Shown in pieces: positions 47,350 to 55,888 of a stretch of DNA of 64,000 bases; the stretch's first letter is position 1; every line of letters starts with the position of its first letter. The stretch is taken from NCBI RefSeq assembly GCF_002091715.1, contig NZ_BDAG01000018.1:57490-121489 (forward strand), in the 5' to 3' direction. This DNA is from Pseudomonas migulae NBRC 103157 (GTDB lineage: Bacteria > Pseudomonadota > Gammaproteobacteria > Pseudomonadales > Pseudomonadaceae). The notes beneath the pieces are model-generated. The model saw only the letters and a program-made list of their open reading frames with translations, was not told the DNA's origin and ran no database searches. Both the position numbers and the translations under genes were made by a program.

Positions 47350-48111
47350 TCAGGGAATGGCCGCATCAAACTGGTTGCCGCTGTTGTCGCGCAGCAACAA
47401 GCGCGTCTGCCCTGCCCCTTCGATGTCGAACGCCAGGTTGGGGTTTTCGCTGACAGCGGGAAACAGTTCGAGGCGGGCCAGTAACTGATCGTTGTGATCG
47501 CGCAGCTCAGCATGGTTGATGAAAAACTCCGGGATGCCGCCGACCATGCCGTTATCCATCGGATGCGCCACCTGCAAGCGCAAGCGGCTGAATTCGCCGC
47601 GGGGATAACGTCCGCCGAGCACCTCGCCGATGTGTTCTTCCCAGCCCGGCTGGGTGCGCACCACACTCGGCGCCGTACAACCACCGCCCGCCGCATCGAT
47701 CAGGGTCGAGCCGACATGCCACAGCCCATCGCGAGTCAGGACCGCTGCGCGCAGCGGCGTGGCTTGTTCGACACGAATGCGGATCGACAGCCAGGGCAAC
47801 ACCCGCTCCAGCGGCTGGAAATCGACAATCTTCGGCAAAGGATTGAGCTCGGCCCAAGCGAGGATTTTTACCACCTCGCCCTTGAACGCCCGGGCGTCGA
47901 TTTCCAGCGGCACTTGCCGGGCGTCTTCCGCGAACGACGGCGCCAGCAGCTTGACCCGCTCGTCGAACACGAACGGCGCATCGCCAAGCATCTGCTTGTG
48001 ATAGAAGGCCCACATGACCGACGGCACCGGGTCTTTACCCGGTTCGATGGCTGCCGCGTGCGCGGCCAAGGGTAGCCAACAGGCCAACAGACAACGCACG
48101 CTCCAGTTCAT
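47350..48111 (-). CDS. Quinoprotein-associated SoxYZ-like carrier protein
   Basis: A 253-residue exported protein (signal VRCLLACWLPLAAHAAAIEP). It is a fusion of a SoxY-like half with a Cys near the middle (AAGGGCTAPSVV, equivalent to the SoxY carrier Cys region GGCG) and a SoxZ-like half (RLRLQVAHPMDNGM, FFINHAELRDHNDQL). The family is known next to PQQ alcohol dehydrogenases. It overlaps pedG by four bases (ATGA). Its precise task in the quinoprotein system is not known. Confidence 0.87.
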   Translation of the reverse strand: MNWSVRCLLACWLPLAAHAAAIEPGKDPVPSVMWAFYHKQMLGDAPFVFDERVKLLAPSFAEDARQVPLEIDARAFKGEVVKILAWAELNPLPKIVDFQPLERVLPWLSIRIRVEQATPLRAAVLTRDGLWHVGSTLIDAAGGGCTAPSVVRTQPGWEEHIGEVLGGRYPRGEFSRLRLQVAHPMDNGMVGGIPEFFINHAELRDHNDQLLARLELFPAVSENPNLAFDIEGAGQTRLLLRDNSGNQFDAAIP

Positions 48112-48986
48112 TGTCGATACATCTCTGGCACGTCATACCGCAGGCCGTAACGGGCATAGATGGCTTTCACCGAGCCCTCGCGGATCAAGGTTTCCAGCGC
48201 CTCTTCCACGGCATAGGCCAATTGACGATTGCTTTCGTGCACCGCCATGCCGATCTCCCAGAGTTGCTTGCCCATGTTCGGATAGGCGTTTTCAGCCAGC
48301 GCAAGCTGCGGGTCCGCCGCCTCGTGAACCTGCCAGTCGATCTCGCCGCGCATCGCCATGACCGCGTCGACTTCACCGGCCTTCATGGCCGCGAACGCCT
48401 GGGGCACGCCGGGATAATGGCGGGTTTTGCCGGCGAGCATGCCGTTGAATACCGAGGTCAGGTAGAACGACGGCACGCTGTCGACCTCGACGCCAATCGG
48501 GTGGTGCTCGAACACCGCGACACTGCCCACCGACTCCAGCCGACGGCGGTCATAAGCGACTTGCCATTGCTCGTTCTGGTACGGACCGAACATCACCACA
48601 TGGCCGTTTTCCAGTTCGCCCAGTTCGTTGCGCTTGCGCGCGTAATCCTGGTCATAGGGCACGCGCATCATCAGGTCGGCCAGTTGCAGGTCGTGCAACT
48701 GGCTGGCGCGCCAGATGTAGTCGCGCAAGTCGTCGTCGAGCTTCTCGCCGGCGGGCGCCCAGATCAGTTTCAACTGAACGCCAAGGGCTTTGGCAAAGGC
48801 CTCGGCCAGTTCGACATCGACGCCACGGGGCTGGCCGGCGTCTTCGAAGCTGTAGGGGGCAAAGTCTTTGTAGACCGCTACCTTCAGCTCCCCGGCAGCG
48901 ATCATTTCGTCATAGGTACGGACCTGCGCCTGCACCGCCTGGCAGCACAGCAGCACAGCGCTGATCAACACCGTGAGCAGGCGCAT
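48108..48986 (-). CDS. pedG: Quinoprotein-associated periplasmic binding protein PedG
   Basis: A 292-residue periplasmic protein of the bacterial solute-binding family 3 fold. The signal is LLTVLISAVLLCCQAVQAQV. The first lobe has KVAVYKDFAPYSFEDAGQPR and GVDVELAEAFAKALG; later AAMKAGEVDAVMAMRGEIDW follows. Related XoxJ/PedG proteins accompany methanol and alcohol dehydrogenases and may help activate them. It lies three bases after pedF, forming pedF-pedG-SoxYZ-hydrolase. Confidence 0.9.
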   Translation of the reverse strand: MRLLTVLISAVLLCCQAVQAQVRTYDEMIAAGELKVAVYKDFAPYSFEDAGQPRGVDVELAEAFAKALGVQLKLIWAPAGEKLDDDLRDYIWRASQLHDLQLADLMMRVPYDQDYARKRNELGELENGHVVMFGPYQNEQWQVAYDRRRLESVGSVAVFEHHPIGVEVDSVPSFYLTSVFNGMLAGKTRHYPGVPQAFAAMKAGEVDAVMAMRGEIDWQVHEAADPQLALAENAYPNMGKQLWEIGMAVHESNRQLAYAVEEALETLIREGSVKAIYARYGLRYDVPEMYRQ

Positions 48987-48989
48987 GCA

Positions 48990-49451
48990 TTACTCCTCGA
49001 CGCGGACGCTGTCCAGGTAAGTGCGCACCGCCCACAGGGCTTCCTGACTCAGGTAATCGGCCATCTTCGGCATGTACACCCGGCCGTCCCGCACGGCGCC
49101 GTTGCGGACCCGTTCGACGAACCATTCATCACCGGCCTCGCCGACATCGAGCATGCGCAAATCAGGCGCGATGCCGCCGGATTTGGCTTCCAGGCCATGA
49201 CAGGCCGCGCAGTTCTGGTTGTAGGCCGACGAGCCGATTTCCACGGCTTTGTCGTGCTCGGCTGTCGTACGGTAAGGGTTTACCGCTGCCCAGCCATCGG
49301 CATCAACCTGTACGCCGGCGTCCTTGATCGGGGTCAGTCCCTTGGTTTCGACGGCTTGTGGGACCACATTGCCGTGGGCCCAGACCGAACCTGCACTGAT
49401 AAAGCCGGCCAGCAGTCCGGCAACGAGCAAGGCGTTGCGTTTTGTTGTCAT
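48990..49451 (-). CDS. pedF: Cytochrome c-550 PedF/ExaB
   Basis: A 153-residue periplasmic cytochrome, the electron acceptor of PedE and PedH. The signal is [20 protein letters not shown]. The haem site is Cys81-Ala-Ala-Cys84-His85 (NCAACHG). A Met in [13 protein letters not shown] is the likely sixth ligand. It is divergent from pedE across 254 bases. Confidence 0.93.
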   Translation of the reverse strand: MTTKRNALLVAGLLAGFISAGSVWAHGNVVPQAVETKGLTPIKDAGVQVDADGWAAVNPYRTTAEHDKAVEIGSSAYNQNCAACHGLEAKSGGIAPDLRMLDVGEAGDEWFVERVRNGAVRDGRVYMPKMADYLSQEALWAVRTYLDSVRVEE

Positions 49452-49705
49452 TGTTATGCCCTCAGGATTGCACGCAAAACCTCTTGGCAGAGGCTATGGC
49501 AACCATCTTAGGAAGCGTTTCGCGCAAGCCCCATGCTGCTTTGGTGGCCGCCACCCAGTACCTTGGTAGTAGGGCTTGTGGCGCACACCTAAATCAGATG
49601 CCGCCTGGGAAATCTTCCCGGCAACAGCGGGACTTTTTCCGTATTCGCCACACCGTCGGACGAACCACCCTGTGCAGGCCAAAACCTCCACTGGGAACTG
49701 CAACC
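49452..49705. promoter_or_regulatory. Divergent promoter region of pedF and pedE
   Basis: The 254 bases between the two ATGs must hold both promoters and the AgmR/PedR sites known from this regulon. I see no motif that I can assign with confidence. Confidence 0.5.
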
Positions 49706-51598
49706 ATGACAATAAGATCGCTACCCGCCCCTTCCCCTCTGACCCTCGCCGTGAAAGCCTTTTTGCTGGTGAGCAGCCTGTCTCTGAGCGCTGCCGGCCA
49801 AGCCGCGACCGAACCTGCCTCGAAGGCGCACAACGTGAGTTGGGAAGACATTGCCAACGATCACCTGACCACCAAGGACGTTCTGCAATATGGCATGGGC
49901 ACCAACGCCCAGCGCTGGAGCCCGTTGGCCCAGGTCAACGACAAGAACGTGTTCAAACTGACGCCCGCCTGGTCCTATTCGTTCGGCGATGAGAAACAGC
50001 GCGGCCAGGAATCCCAGGCCATCGTCAGTGACGGCGTGGTGTACGTCACCGGTTCGTATTCACGGGTATTTGCCCTCGACGCCAAGACCGGCAAACGCCT
50101 GTGGACCTACAACCATCGCTTGCCGGACAACATTCGTCCGTGCTGCGATGTGGTCAACCGTGGGGCGGCGATTTATGGCGACAAAATCTACTTCGGCACC
50201 CTCGACGCGCGGCTGGTCGCGCTGGACAAGAACACCGGTAAAGTGGTGTGGAACAAGAAGTTCGGCGACCACGCTGCCGGCTACACCATGACCGGTGCCC
50301 CGGTGCTGATCAAGGACAAGACCAGCGGCAAGGTGCTGTTGATCCATGGCAGCTCCGGCGATGAATTCGGCGTGGTCGGGCAGCTGTTTGCCCGCGACCC
50401 GGACACCGGCGAAGAAGTGTGGATGCGGCCTTTCGTCGAAGGCCACATGGGCCGGTTGAACGGCAAGGACAGCACCCCGACCGGCGATGTCAAGGCCCCG
50501 TCCTGGCCAAACGATCCGACCACTGAAACCGGCAAGGTCGAAGCCTGGAGTCACGGTGGCGGCGCCCCTTGGCAGAGCGCCAGTTTCGATCCGGAAACCA
50601 ACACCATCATCGTCGGCGCCGGCAACCCTGGCCCGTGGAACACCTGGGCACGCACCGCCAAGGATGGTAACCCGCACGATTACGACAGCCTCTACACCTC
50701 GGGCCAGGTCGGCGTCGACCCGAGCACCGGCGAGGTGAAATGGTTCTACCAGCACACGCCGAACGATGCCTGGGATTTTTCCGGCAACAACGAGCTGGTG
50801 CTGTTCGACTACAAGGACAAGGACGGTAAAACGGTCAAGGCCACCGGCCACGCGGACCGCAACGGTTTCTTCTACGTGGTCGACCGCAACAACGGCAAAT
50901 TGCAGAACGCCTTCCCCTTCGTCGACAACATCACCTGGGCCAGCCACATCGACCTGAAGACCGGGCGGCCGGTCGAAAATGAAGGCCAGCGCCCGGCGAA
51001 ACCACTGCCGGGCGAAACCAAAGGCAAACCGGTTGAAGTTTCGCCGCCGTTCCTTGGCGGCAAGAACTGGAACCCGATGGCCTACAGTCAGGACACCGGG
51101 CTGTTCTACATTCCAGGCAACCAGTGGAAAGAGGAATACTGGACCGAAGAGGTCAACTACAAAAAAGGCTCGGCTTATCTGGGCATGGGTTTCCGCATCA
51201 AGCGTATGTACGACGATCACGTCGGCACCTTGCGCGCGATGAACCCGACCACGGGCAAAGTGGTCTGGGAGCACAAGGAGACGCTGCCGCTGTGGGCCGG
51301 CGTGCTGGCGACCAAAGGCAACCTGGTATTCACCGGCACCGGCGACGGTTTCTTCAAGGCCTTCGACGCAAAAACCGGCAAGGAGCTGTGGAAGTTCCAG
51401 ACCGGCAGCGGCATCGTCTCGCCGCCGATCACCTGGGAACAGGACGGCGAGCAGTACATCGGCGTAACCGTCGGGTATGGCGGCGCGGTGCCGCTGTGGG
51501 GTGGCGACATGGCCGAGCTGACCAAACCGGTGGCTCAGGGCGGGTCGTTCTGGGTGTTCAAGATTCCGAGCTGGGATAACCAGACCGCGAAACGCTGA
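49706..51598 (+). CDS. pedE: Calcium-type PQQ alcohol dehydrogenase PedE/ExaA
   Basis: A 630-residue periplasmic quinoprotein ethanol dehydrogenase. The signal is [20 protein letters not shown]. Key residues are the disulfide pair Cys146-Cys147 (RPCCDV), Glu220 (GDEFG), Asn307 (GNPGPWN) and catalytic Asp357 in AWDFSG. The residue two places on is Ser359, so the lanthanide-specific Asp is absent and calcium is expected. The ATG at 49706 starts a proper signal peptide; the longer frame from 49442 crosses the divergent promoter. It pairs with PedH as the calcium half of the metal-switched system. Confidence 0.95.
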   Translation: MTIRSLPAPSPLTLAVKAFLLVSSLSLSAAGQAATEPASKAHNVSWEDIANDHLTTKDVLQYGMGTNAQRWSPLAQVNDKNVFKLTPAWSYSFGDEKQRGQESQAIVSDGVVYVTGSYSRVFALDAKTGKRLWTYNHRLPDNIRPCCDVVNRGAAIYGDKIYFGTLDARLVALDKNTGKVVWNKKFGDHAAGYTMTGAPVLIKDKTSGKVLLIHGSSGDEFGVVGQLFARDPDTGEEVWMRPFVEGHMGRLNGKDSTPTGDVKAPSWPNDPTTETGKVEAWSHGGGAPWQSASFDPETNTIIVGAGNPGPWNTWARTAKDGNPHDYDSLYTSGQVGVDPSTGEVKWFYQHTPNDAWDFSGNNELVLFDYKDKDGKTVKATGHADRNGFFYVVDRNNGKLQNAFPFVDNITWASHIDLKTGRPVENEGQRPAKPLPGETKGKPVEVSPPFLGGKNWNPMAYSQDTGLFYIPGNQWKEEYWTEEVNYKKGSAYLGMGFRIKRMYDDHVGTLRAMNPTTGKVVWEHKETLPLWAGVLATKGNLVFTGTGDGFFKAFDAKTGKELWKFQTGSGIVSPPITWEQDGEQYIGVTVGYGGAVPLWGGDMAELTKPVAQGGSFWVFKIPSWDNQTAKR

Positions 51599-51604
51599 TT
51601 GCCC

Positions 51605-51666
51605 CATCGCCAGCAAGCCGGCGCCTACAGATTCACGCGATCTGTAGGAGCCGGCTTGCTGGCGAT
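51605..51666. repeat. REP pair after pedE
   Basis: CATCGCCAGCAAGCCGGCGC then CTACAG faces CTGTAGGAGCCGGCTTGCTG, between pedE and the pentapeptide gene. Confidence 0.88.
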
Positions 51667-51696
51667 AGCCCCCTCCCACACGATGAGACTTCCGCC

Positions 51697-52344
51697 ATGA
51701 AATACCTGCCCCTGTTGCTATTACTAAGCGCGCTCCCGGCCTATGCCGATGACGGCAACGACGCCCCACTGATCATCAATGGCTGCACCCTCGCCGAGCA
51801 CAGCCAGTGCCCCGGCGCCAATCTGAATGGCGCCAACTTGCGCAATCAGGACCTGCGCAACATGAACCTCAGCGGCGCCGACCTGCGCAATGCCGATTTG
51901 CGTCACGCCCGCCTCGACCTCGCCAATCTGGAAAAAGCCCGGCTGCAAGGCGCTAACCTGACGCGTGCCAGCCTGCAACAAAGCAATCTGCGCCTGGCGG
52001 ATTTCAGCGGTGCAACGCTGATGGCGATTCAAGGCTGGGGCCTGTTTGCCCAGGGCGCGCAATTCCAGGACGCCAACCTCAGCGCCGCCTACCTGCAGTT
52101 TGCCCGTCTCTCCGGGGCCAAACTGCACAACGCCAATCTGCGGGCGGCGGATCTGGAAATGACCTGGTTGAGCAAGGCCGATCTCAAAAGCGCGGATCTC
52201 AGCGATGCCAATCTGCAGGAAGCCAAGTTTGGCGAAAGCAACCTGGAGCAGGCGAACCTCAATGGCTCGCGCCAGCATTATGCGAATTTTCAGGATGCGA
52301 ATATGGAGGGCTGCATCGGTTGCCCGACGACGTGGGATAAATAA
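51697..52344 (+). CDS. Exported pentapeptide-repeat protein
   Basis: A 215-residue protein with a signal peptide (YLPLLLLLSALPAYADDG) followed by roughly thirty A(N/D)Lxx repeats from residue 45 to 205 (GANLNGANLRNQDLRNMNLS). These would form a right-handed four-sided beta-helix in the periplasm. Cysteines near both ends (NGCTLAEHSQCPG and GCIGCPTT) could form disulfides. Its place next to pedE matches P. aeruginosa PA1981 and P. putida PP_2673. Function is unknown. Confidence 0.88.
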   Translation: MKYLPLLLLLSALPAYADDGNDAPLIINGCTLAEHSQCPGANLNGANLRNQDLRNMNLSGADLRNADLRHARLDLANLEKARLQGANLTRASLQQSNLRLADFSGATLMAIQGWGLFAQGAQFQDANLSAAYLQFARLSGAKLHNANLRAADLEMTWLSKADLKSADLSDANLQEAKFGESNLEQANLNGSRQHYANFQDANMEGCIGCPTTWDK

Positions 52345-52349
52345 CACCT

Positions 52350-52477
52350 CCCCCTGTAGGAGCCGGCTTGCTGCGGGCGGCGTTCCGACGATAGCGGTGT
52401 GTCAGTCAACATTTATTCTGACTGACACACCGCTATCGTCGGAACGCCGCCCGCAGCAAGCCGGCTCCTACAGGGGG
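52350..52477. repeat. Perfect 59-bp inverted repeat (REP pair with fully paired spacer)
   Basis: The left arm is 52350-52408 and the right arm 52419-52477; every base pairs by my reading. The loop is ACATTTATTC. The outer part is the usual REP (TGTAGGAGCCGGCTTGCTGC) and the inner part includes GCGGTGTGTCAGTCA. It lies between the convergent pentapeptide and pedR2 genes and should act as a strong barrier or two-way terminator. Confidence 0.93.
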
Positions 52478-52492
52478 AATGTGTGAATTCGA

Positions 52493-53131
52493 TTACCCCG
52501 CCTTGCGCACGACTCCCATATCGATCCCCAGATGCACCAGCTCGGCGTGGGAGCTGACCTGCAATTTGCTCTTGAGCAACGTCAGGTGATTGGAGACGGT
52601 CTTGCTGCTGATGCTCAGCTGCTCGGCAATCAACCGGGCCGGGGTGCCTTTGGCGAGCATCACGAAAATCTCCAGTTCACGTTGGGTCATGCTCTGCAAA
52701 CGCGGATCGCTGGCGTCCCGTTGCGGGTGACAGACCAGTTGTGTGGCCAGCGGTTGTTCGATGTAGGCGTGGCCGGCGAGGATGCGCCGCACCGCCTCGA
52801 TCAACACATCCGGCGCCGAGCTTTTGGTCAGGTAGCCCGAGGCGCCCGCGTCCAGTGCCTGACGTACCAACGGCAGTTCGTCGTGCATGCTGAAAAACAG
52901 CACGCGCAGTTGCGGCAGACGCTGTCGCAGGCGGCGTGTGGTTTCCAGCCCGCTGATCCCCGGCAGGCCGAAATCCATGATCACCAGATTCGGTACCGCT
53001 TCCTGAACCCTGATCAGCGCGTCTTCACCCGTCGCTGCTTCACGCACTTCCATCGCCGGCAGCAACGCGCGCAACAACGTCGCGTAGCCCTGACGGACCA
53101 CCGCATGGTCATCCACCAGCAGAATATTCAT
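52493..53131 (-). CDS. pedR2: LuxR-type response regulator PedR2/EraR
   Basis: A 212-residue NarL/FixJ-type regulator. The receiver domain (MNILLVDDHAVVRQGYATLL) has phospho-Asp53 in VIMDFGLPG. The helix-turn-helix at about 145-205 is MTQRELEIFVMLAKGTPARL and SSKTVSNHLTLLKSKLQVSS. In P. putida the PedS2/PedR2 pair controls the switch between pedE and pedH in response to lanthanides. The ATG at 53131 overlaps the pedS2 stop (ATGA), so the frame's upstream extension is not used. Confidence 0.9.
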   Translation of the reverse strand: MNILLVDDHAVVRQGYATLLRALLPAMEVREAATGEDALIRVQEAVPNLVIMDFGLPGISGLETTRRLRQRLPQLRVLFFSMHDELPLVRQALDAGASGYLTKSSAPDVLIEAVRRILAGHAYIEQPLATQLVCHPQRDASDPRLQSMTQRELEIFVMLAKGTPARLIAEQLSISSKTVSNHLTLLKSKLQVSSHAELVHLGIDMGVVRKAG

Positions 53132-54390
53132 GACGCCTCCAAAGGCATGCTCAAGGCCAGCGCCCAACCGGCGCCAGGGTGACTGATGATGCGTAGCTCG
53201 CCGCCCAGACTGCGGGCACGCTCGAACATCGAATACAAACCGACACCCGGCCGCGGTGACTGGTGTGCACCGCAACCGTTGTCACGAATCAGCAAGCGCA
53301 ACTGCCCGCTGCGATGGTGCAGGCGCACCCGCACCTCGCTGGCACCGGCGTGGCGGGCGACGTTGGTCAAGGCTTCCTGCAACAGGCGGTAGAGATGGGC
53401 CTTGTCTGGCGCGGACAACGACGGCAAGTGCGCGCTGACCCGTAAACGGCAATCGATTCCTTGTCGAGCCTGCCATTGTTCCACCAGCAATCCGAGGGCT
53501 TCGGCCAGTGGCAGGTGTTGCAACACGACCGGGTAGAGGTCATGAACCAACGCTCTGAAACCTTGTTGAAGGTGTTCGCAGTTGTGTTCCAGCTCACGCA
53601 CCGTGCGCTCCACGGTGTCAGGTTGATCGGCGACCAATCGCAACAGACAGGCCTGAGCCCGAATCCCCGCGAGGTATTGGCCGAGATCGTCGTGCAGGGT
53701 CTGCGCCAGATGAGTGCGTTCCTGCTCCTGCACCGCCAGCAAGGTCTGGGTCAGTTGCGTGTTGTCGGCACGCGCTTGCTCCAGCGCTTCGGTCATGCGG
53801 TTGAAATGCGCCGCCAGTTGCCGCGCTTCCGGCAGCCCTTGCGCACGCAATCGCACCTTGAGCTGGCCGCCAGAGACCTGTCGCAACGCGCGCAGCAACT
53901 CGTCGAGCAGGCCCATGCCCCGGCGCACGGCCCAGCGGATGGTCAACAGGCTCAACAACAACGCCAGGCCACACAGGCTCAGCAATTGTTGGAGAGAATC
54001 CCAGACTTCATCGATTTCATCCCGTGGGTCGATCGCGATCTGCACGCGTCGGCCATCCTGCAAATTAAGTACTCGCGCATGGTGCCGGGCCTCGGCAAAC
54101 AGCAATCGCCCGAGCCAGGCGTCGAGCCCATCCTGCGTCGGCGATTGTGCCACCTGGTCCGGTTCGAGCCAGCGCACCCGCACGTGACGCAGACTTTGCG
54201 TTAGCCGTGGCTGCAGGCTGACGGGATCACGCTCGGCGGTTTCGCTCAAGTATTCGACCACCGCCTCGGCGGATTGCAGCTCACGCTCCACGTCCGCCAG
54301 CGCCTGGTGCACCAGCAAGCCCATGCACGCAAAGGTGACCAGGGCGAAAAATCCGCAGACCCAGAGGTTGATCCGCCACAGCGCTGACAA
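53128..54390 (-). CDS. pedS2: Membrane sensor kinase PedS2/EraS
   Basis: A 420-residue kinase of the NarX/HisKA_3 class. Membrane helices lie at about residues 8-30 and 137-155, framing a periplasmic sensor of about 105 residues. Its region EPDQVAQSPTQDGLD is acidic and might bind metal, but this is inference. A HAMP-like linker, phospho-His233 (LAQTLHDDLGQYLAG) and an ATPase domain (EALTNVARHAGASE, GVGLYSMFERARSLGG) follow. The start appears to be TTG at 54390, right after the stop of a 40-residue gene; GTG at 54360 is the alternative. Confidence 0.87.
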   Translation of the reverse strand: MSALWRINLWVCGFFALVTFACMGLLVHQALADVERELQSAEAVVEYLSETAERDPVSLQPRLTQSLRHVRVRWLEPDQVAQSPTQDGLDAWLGRLLFAEARHHARVLNLQDGRRVQIAIDPRDEIDEVWDSLQQLLSLCGLALLLSLLTIRWAVRRGMGLLDELLRALRQVSGGQLKVRLRAQGLPEARQLAAHFNRMTEALEQARADNTQLTQTLLAVQEQERTHLAQTLHDDLGQYLAGIRAQACLLRLVADQPDTVERTVRELEHNCEHLQQGFRALVHDLYPVVLQHLPLAEALGLLVEQWQARQGIDCRLRVSAHLPSLSAPDKAHLYRLLQEALTNVARHAGASEVRVRLHHRSGQLRLLIRDNGCGAHQSPRPGVGLYSMFERARSLGGELRIISHPGAGWALALSMPLEAS

Positions 54391-54392
54391 GC

Positions 54393-54515
54393 CTAGCGCC
54401 CCGGTGTCGCGGGCAAGACCGGCAGCAACGCGGGCCGCGGGCCGTGGAGTTTATCGACGCCGATCAGGCTCAAGATCAGCAGCAACGGCAGGAGCAGCGC
54501 TTTGAGAATACGCAT
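54393..54515 (-). CDS. Unannotated 40-residue hydrophobic small protein in front of pedS2
   Basis: A short gene with a near-ideal ribosome site (GGAGGAG, seven bases before the ATG at 54515). The product opens MRILKALLLPLLLILSLIG, a single membrane helix or signal, then a short tail rich in Pro (HGPRPALLPVLPATPGR). Its TAG ends at 54393, and the pedS2 TTG is at 54390, so the small gene may drive pedS2 translation by coupling. I do not recognise the product. It may be a leader peptide or a small partner of the kinase. Confidence 0.7.
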   Translation of the reverse strand: MRILKALLLPLLLILSLIGVDKLHGPRPALLPVLPATPGR

Positions 54516-54673
54516 GGTCGATCTCCTCCAGAGTGATGGCCGTTGTTGCCCATGCTAAAACCGCGCCGCCCTCGGCGAGTTACTACCTTGGTACTGCCTC
54601 ACTGGTACTTTCTGCATATTTCCTTCTGCCTCGCAGGCTTCCTATGCTGGCGCTACCTGTAATGGAGTGCCTT

Positions 54674-55858
54674 ATGCGCCAGCTTGCCCCTTACGCCCTG
54701 ATCTACCTGCTGGCGATTGCCTGCGCCGCCGGGCTGGCGACCCAGAGTCAGGCGGCCGACGCGCCCTTGCAGGTGCAGATCGGCTACCTGGGTTATCGCC
54801 CTGATCCGGGACCGCTACTGTCCAACGTCATTCCCGAGCCGGTCGATGCCGGAGAGCGTGGCGCCGAACTGGCGATCACCGACAGCAACAGCACCGGGCG
54901 TTTTCTCAATCACAGTTACAGCCTGACCAGCGTCAATGCCGACAGCCCGCAGGCCTTGCTTGAGGCGGCCAAGGCTCAACACGCGCAGGGTCTGCGCCTG
55001 TTTGTGGTGAACGCGCCAGTGGCCAGCCTGCGCCAACTCAGCGCCGCCCTGCACGACAGCTTGCTGTTCAACGCTGGCAGCGCGGATGACAGCCTGCGAA
55101 CCACCGACTGCTTGCCGAACGTGCTGCACACGCTGCCGAGCCGGGCGATGCTGGCCGATGCGCTGGCGCAATTTCTGGTGGTGCGCAAATGGCAACGGGC
55201 ACTGCTGATCGTCGGCCCGACCGCTGACGATCAAGCCTATGCCGCCGCCCTGCGCCGCGCGGCGAAACGCTTCGGTGTGCAACTGGTCGCGGAAAAGGCC
55301 TGGAGTTTCGATAACGACCAACGCCGCAGCGCTCAGGCCGACATGCCGCTGTTCACCCAGACCGCCGAGTACGACGTGGTGCTGGTGGCCGATGAACGCG
55401 GTGACTTCGGCGAATACGTGCCCTACCAGACCTGGTATCCGCGCCCGGTGGCCGGCACTCAAGGCCTGACCCCGGTGGGTTGGCACAAGACCGTGGAAAC
55501 CTACGGCGCCGCACAATTGCAAAAGCGCTTCGAAGCCATGGCCGGGCGCTGGATGAACGACCGCGACTTTGCCGCGTGGATGGCCGTGCGCAGCATCGCC
55601 AGTGCAGTGAGCAAACTGCGTCAGGCCGATCCGATGGCGATCCGCACGCTGGAAATCAGCGATCAATTGCCACTCGACGGCTTCAAGGGTCGCAAGCTCA
55701 GTTATCGCCCTTGGAACGGCCAGTTGCGGCAACCGATCCCCATCGTCCAGCCACGGGCGCTGGTCAGTACCTCGCCGCAGGACGGCTTTCTGCACCCTTT
55801 CAATGAAATGGACAGCCTCGGTTACGACAAGCCCGAGGTCAGCTGCCGCTTTCCCTGA
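54674..55858 (+). CDS. PQQ-associated ABC transporter substrate-binding protein
   Basis: A 394-residue exported protein (signal APYALIYLLAIACAAGLATQ, cleavage near QAADAPLQV). It has the type 1 periplasmic fold (VQIGYLGYRP, LRLFVVNAPVASLRQLSAAL, FNAGSADDSLR). It belongs to the family always found beside PQQ alcohol dehydrogenases and the ped ABC genes. The ATG at 54674 follows GGAG at six bases. It is divergent from the small gene/pedS2/pedR2 group. What it binds is unknown. Confidence 0.87.
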   Translation: MRQLAPYALIYLLAIACAAGLATQSQAADAPLQVQIGYLGYRPDPGPLLSNVIPEPVDAGERGAELAITDSNSTGRFLNHSYSLTSVNADSPQALLEAAKAQHAQGLRLFVVNAPVASLRQLSAALHDSLLFNAGSADDSLRTTDCLPNVLHTLPSRAMLADALAQFLVVRKWQRALLIVGPTADDQAYAAALRRAAKRFGVQLVAEKAWSFDNDQRRSAQADMPLFTQTAEYDVVLVADERGDFGEYVPYQTWYPRPVAGTQGLTPVGWHKTVETYGAAQLQKRFEAMAGRWMNDRDFAAWMAVRSIASAVSKLRQADPMAIRTLEISDQLPLDGFKGRKLSYRPWNGQLRQPIPIVQPRALVSTSPQDGFLHPFNEMDSLGYDKPEVSCRFP

Positions 55859-55888
55859 TAGAGCCACCACAACAATAAGGAATCTGCC

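Noticed and set aside
47334..47696. An N-terminal extension of the metallohydrolase
   Set aside because: It is the shadow of the SoxYZ-like gene; the ATG at 47333 has AAAGGAG and a signal peptide.
49442..49705. An N-terminal extension of pedE
   Set aside because: It crosses the divergent promoter and overlaps the pedF start; the ATG at 49706 begins a proper signal peptide.
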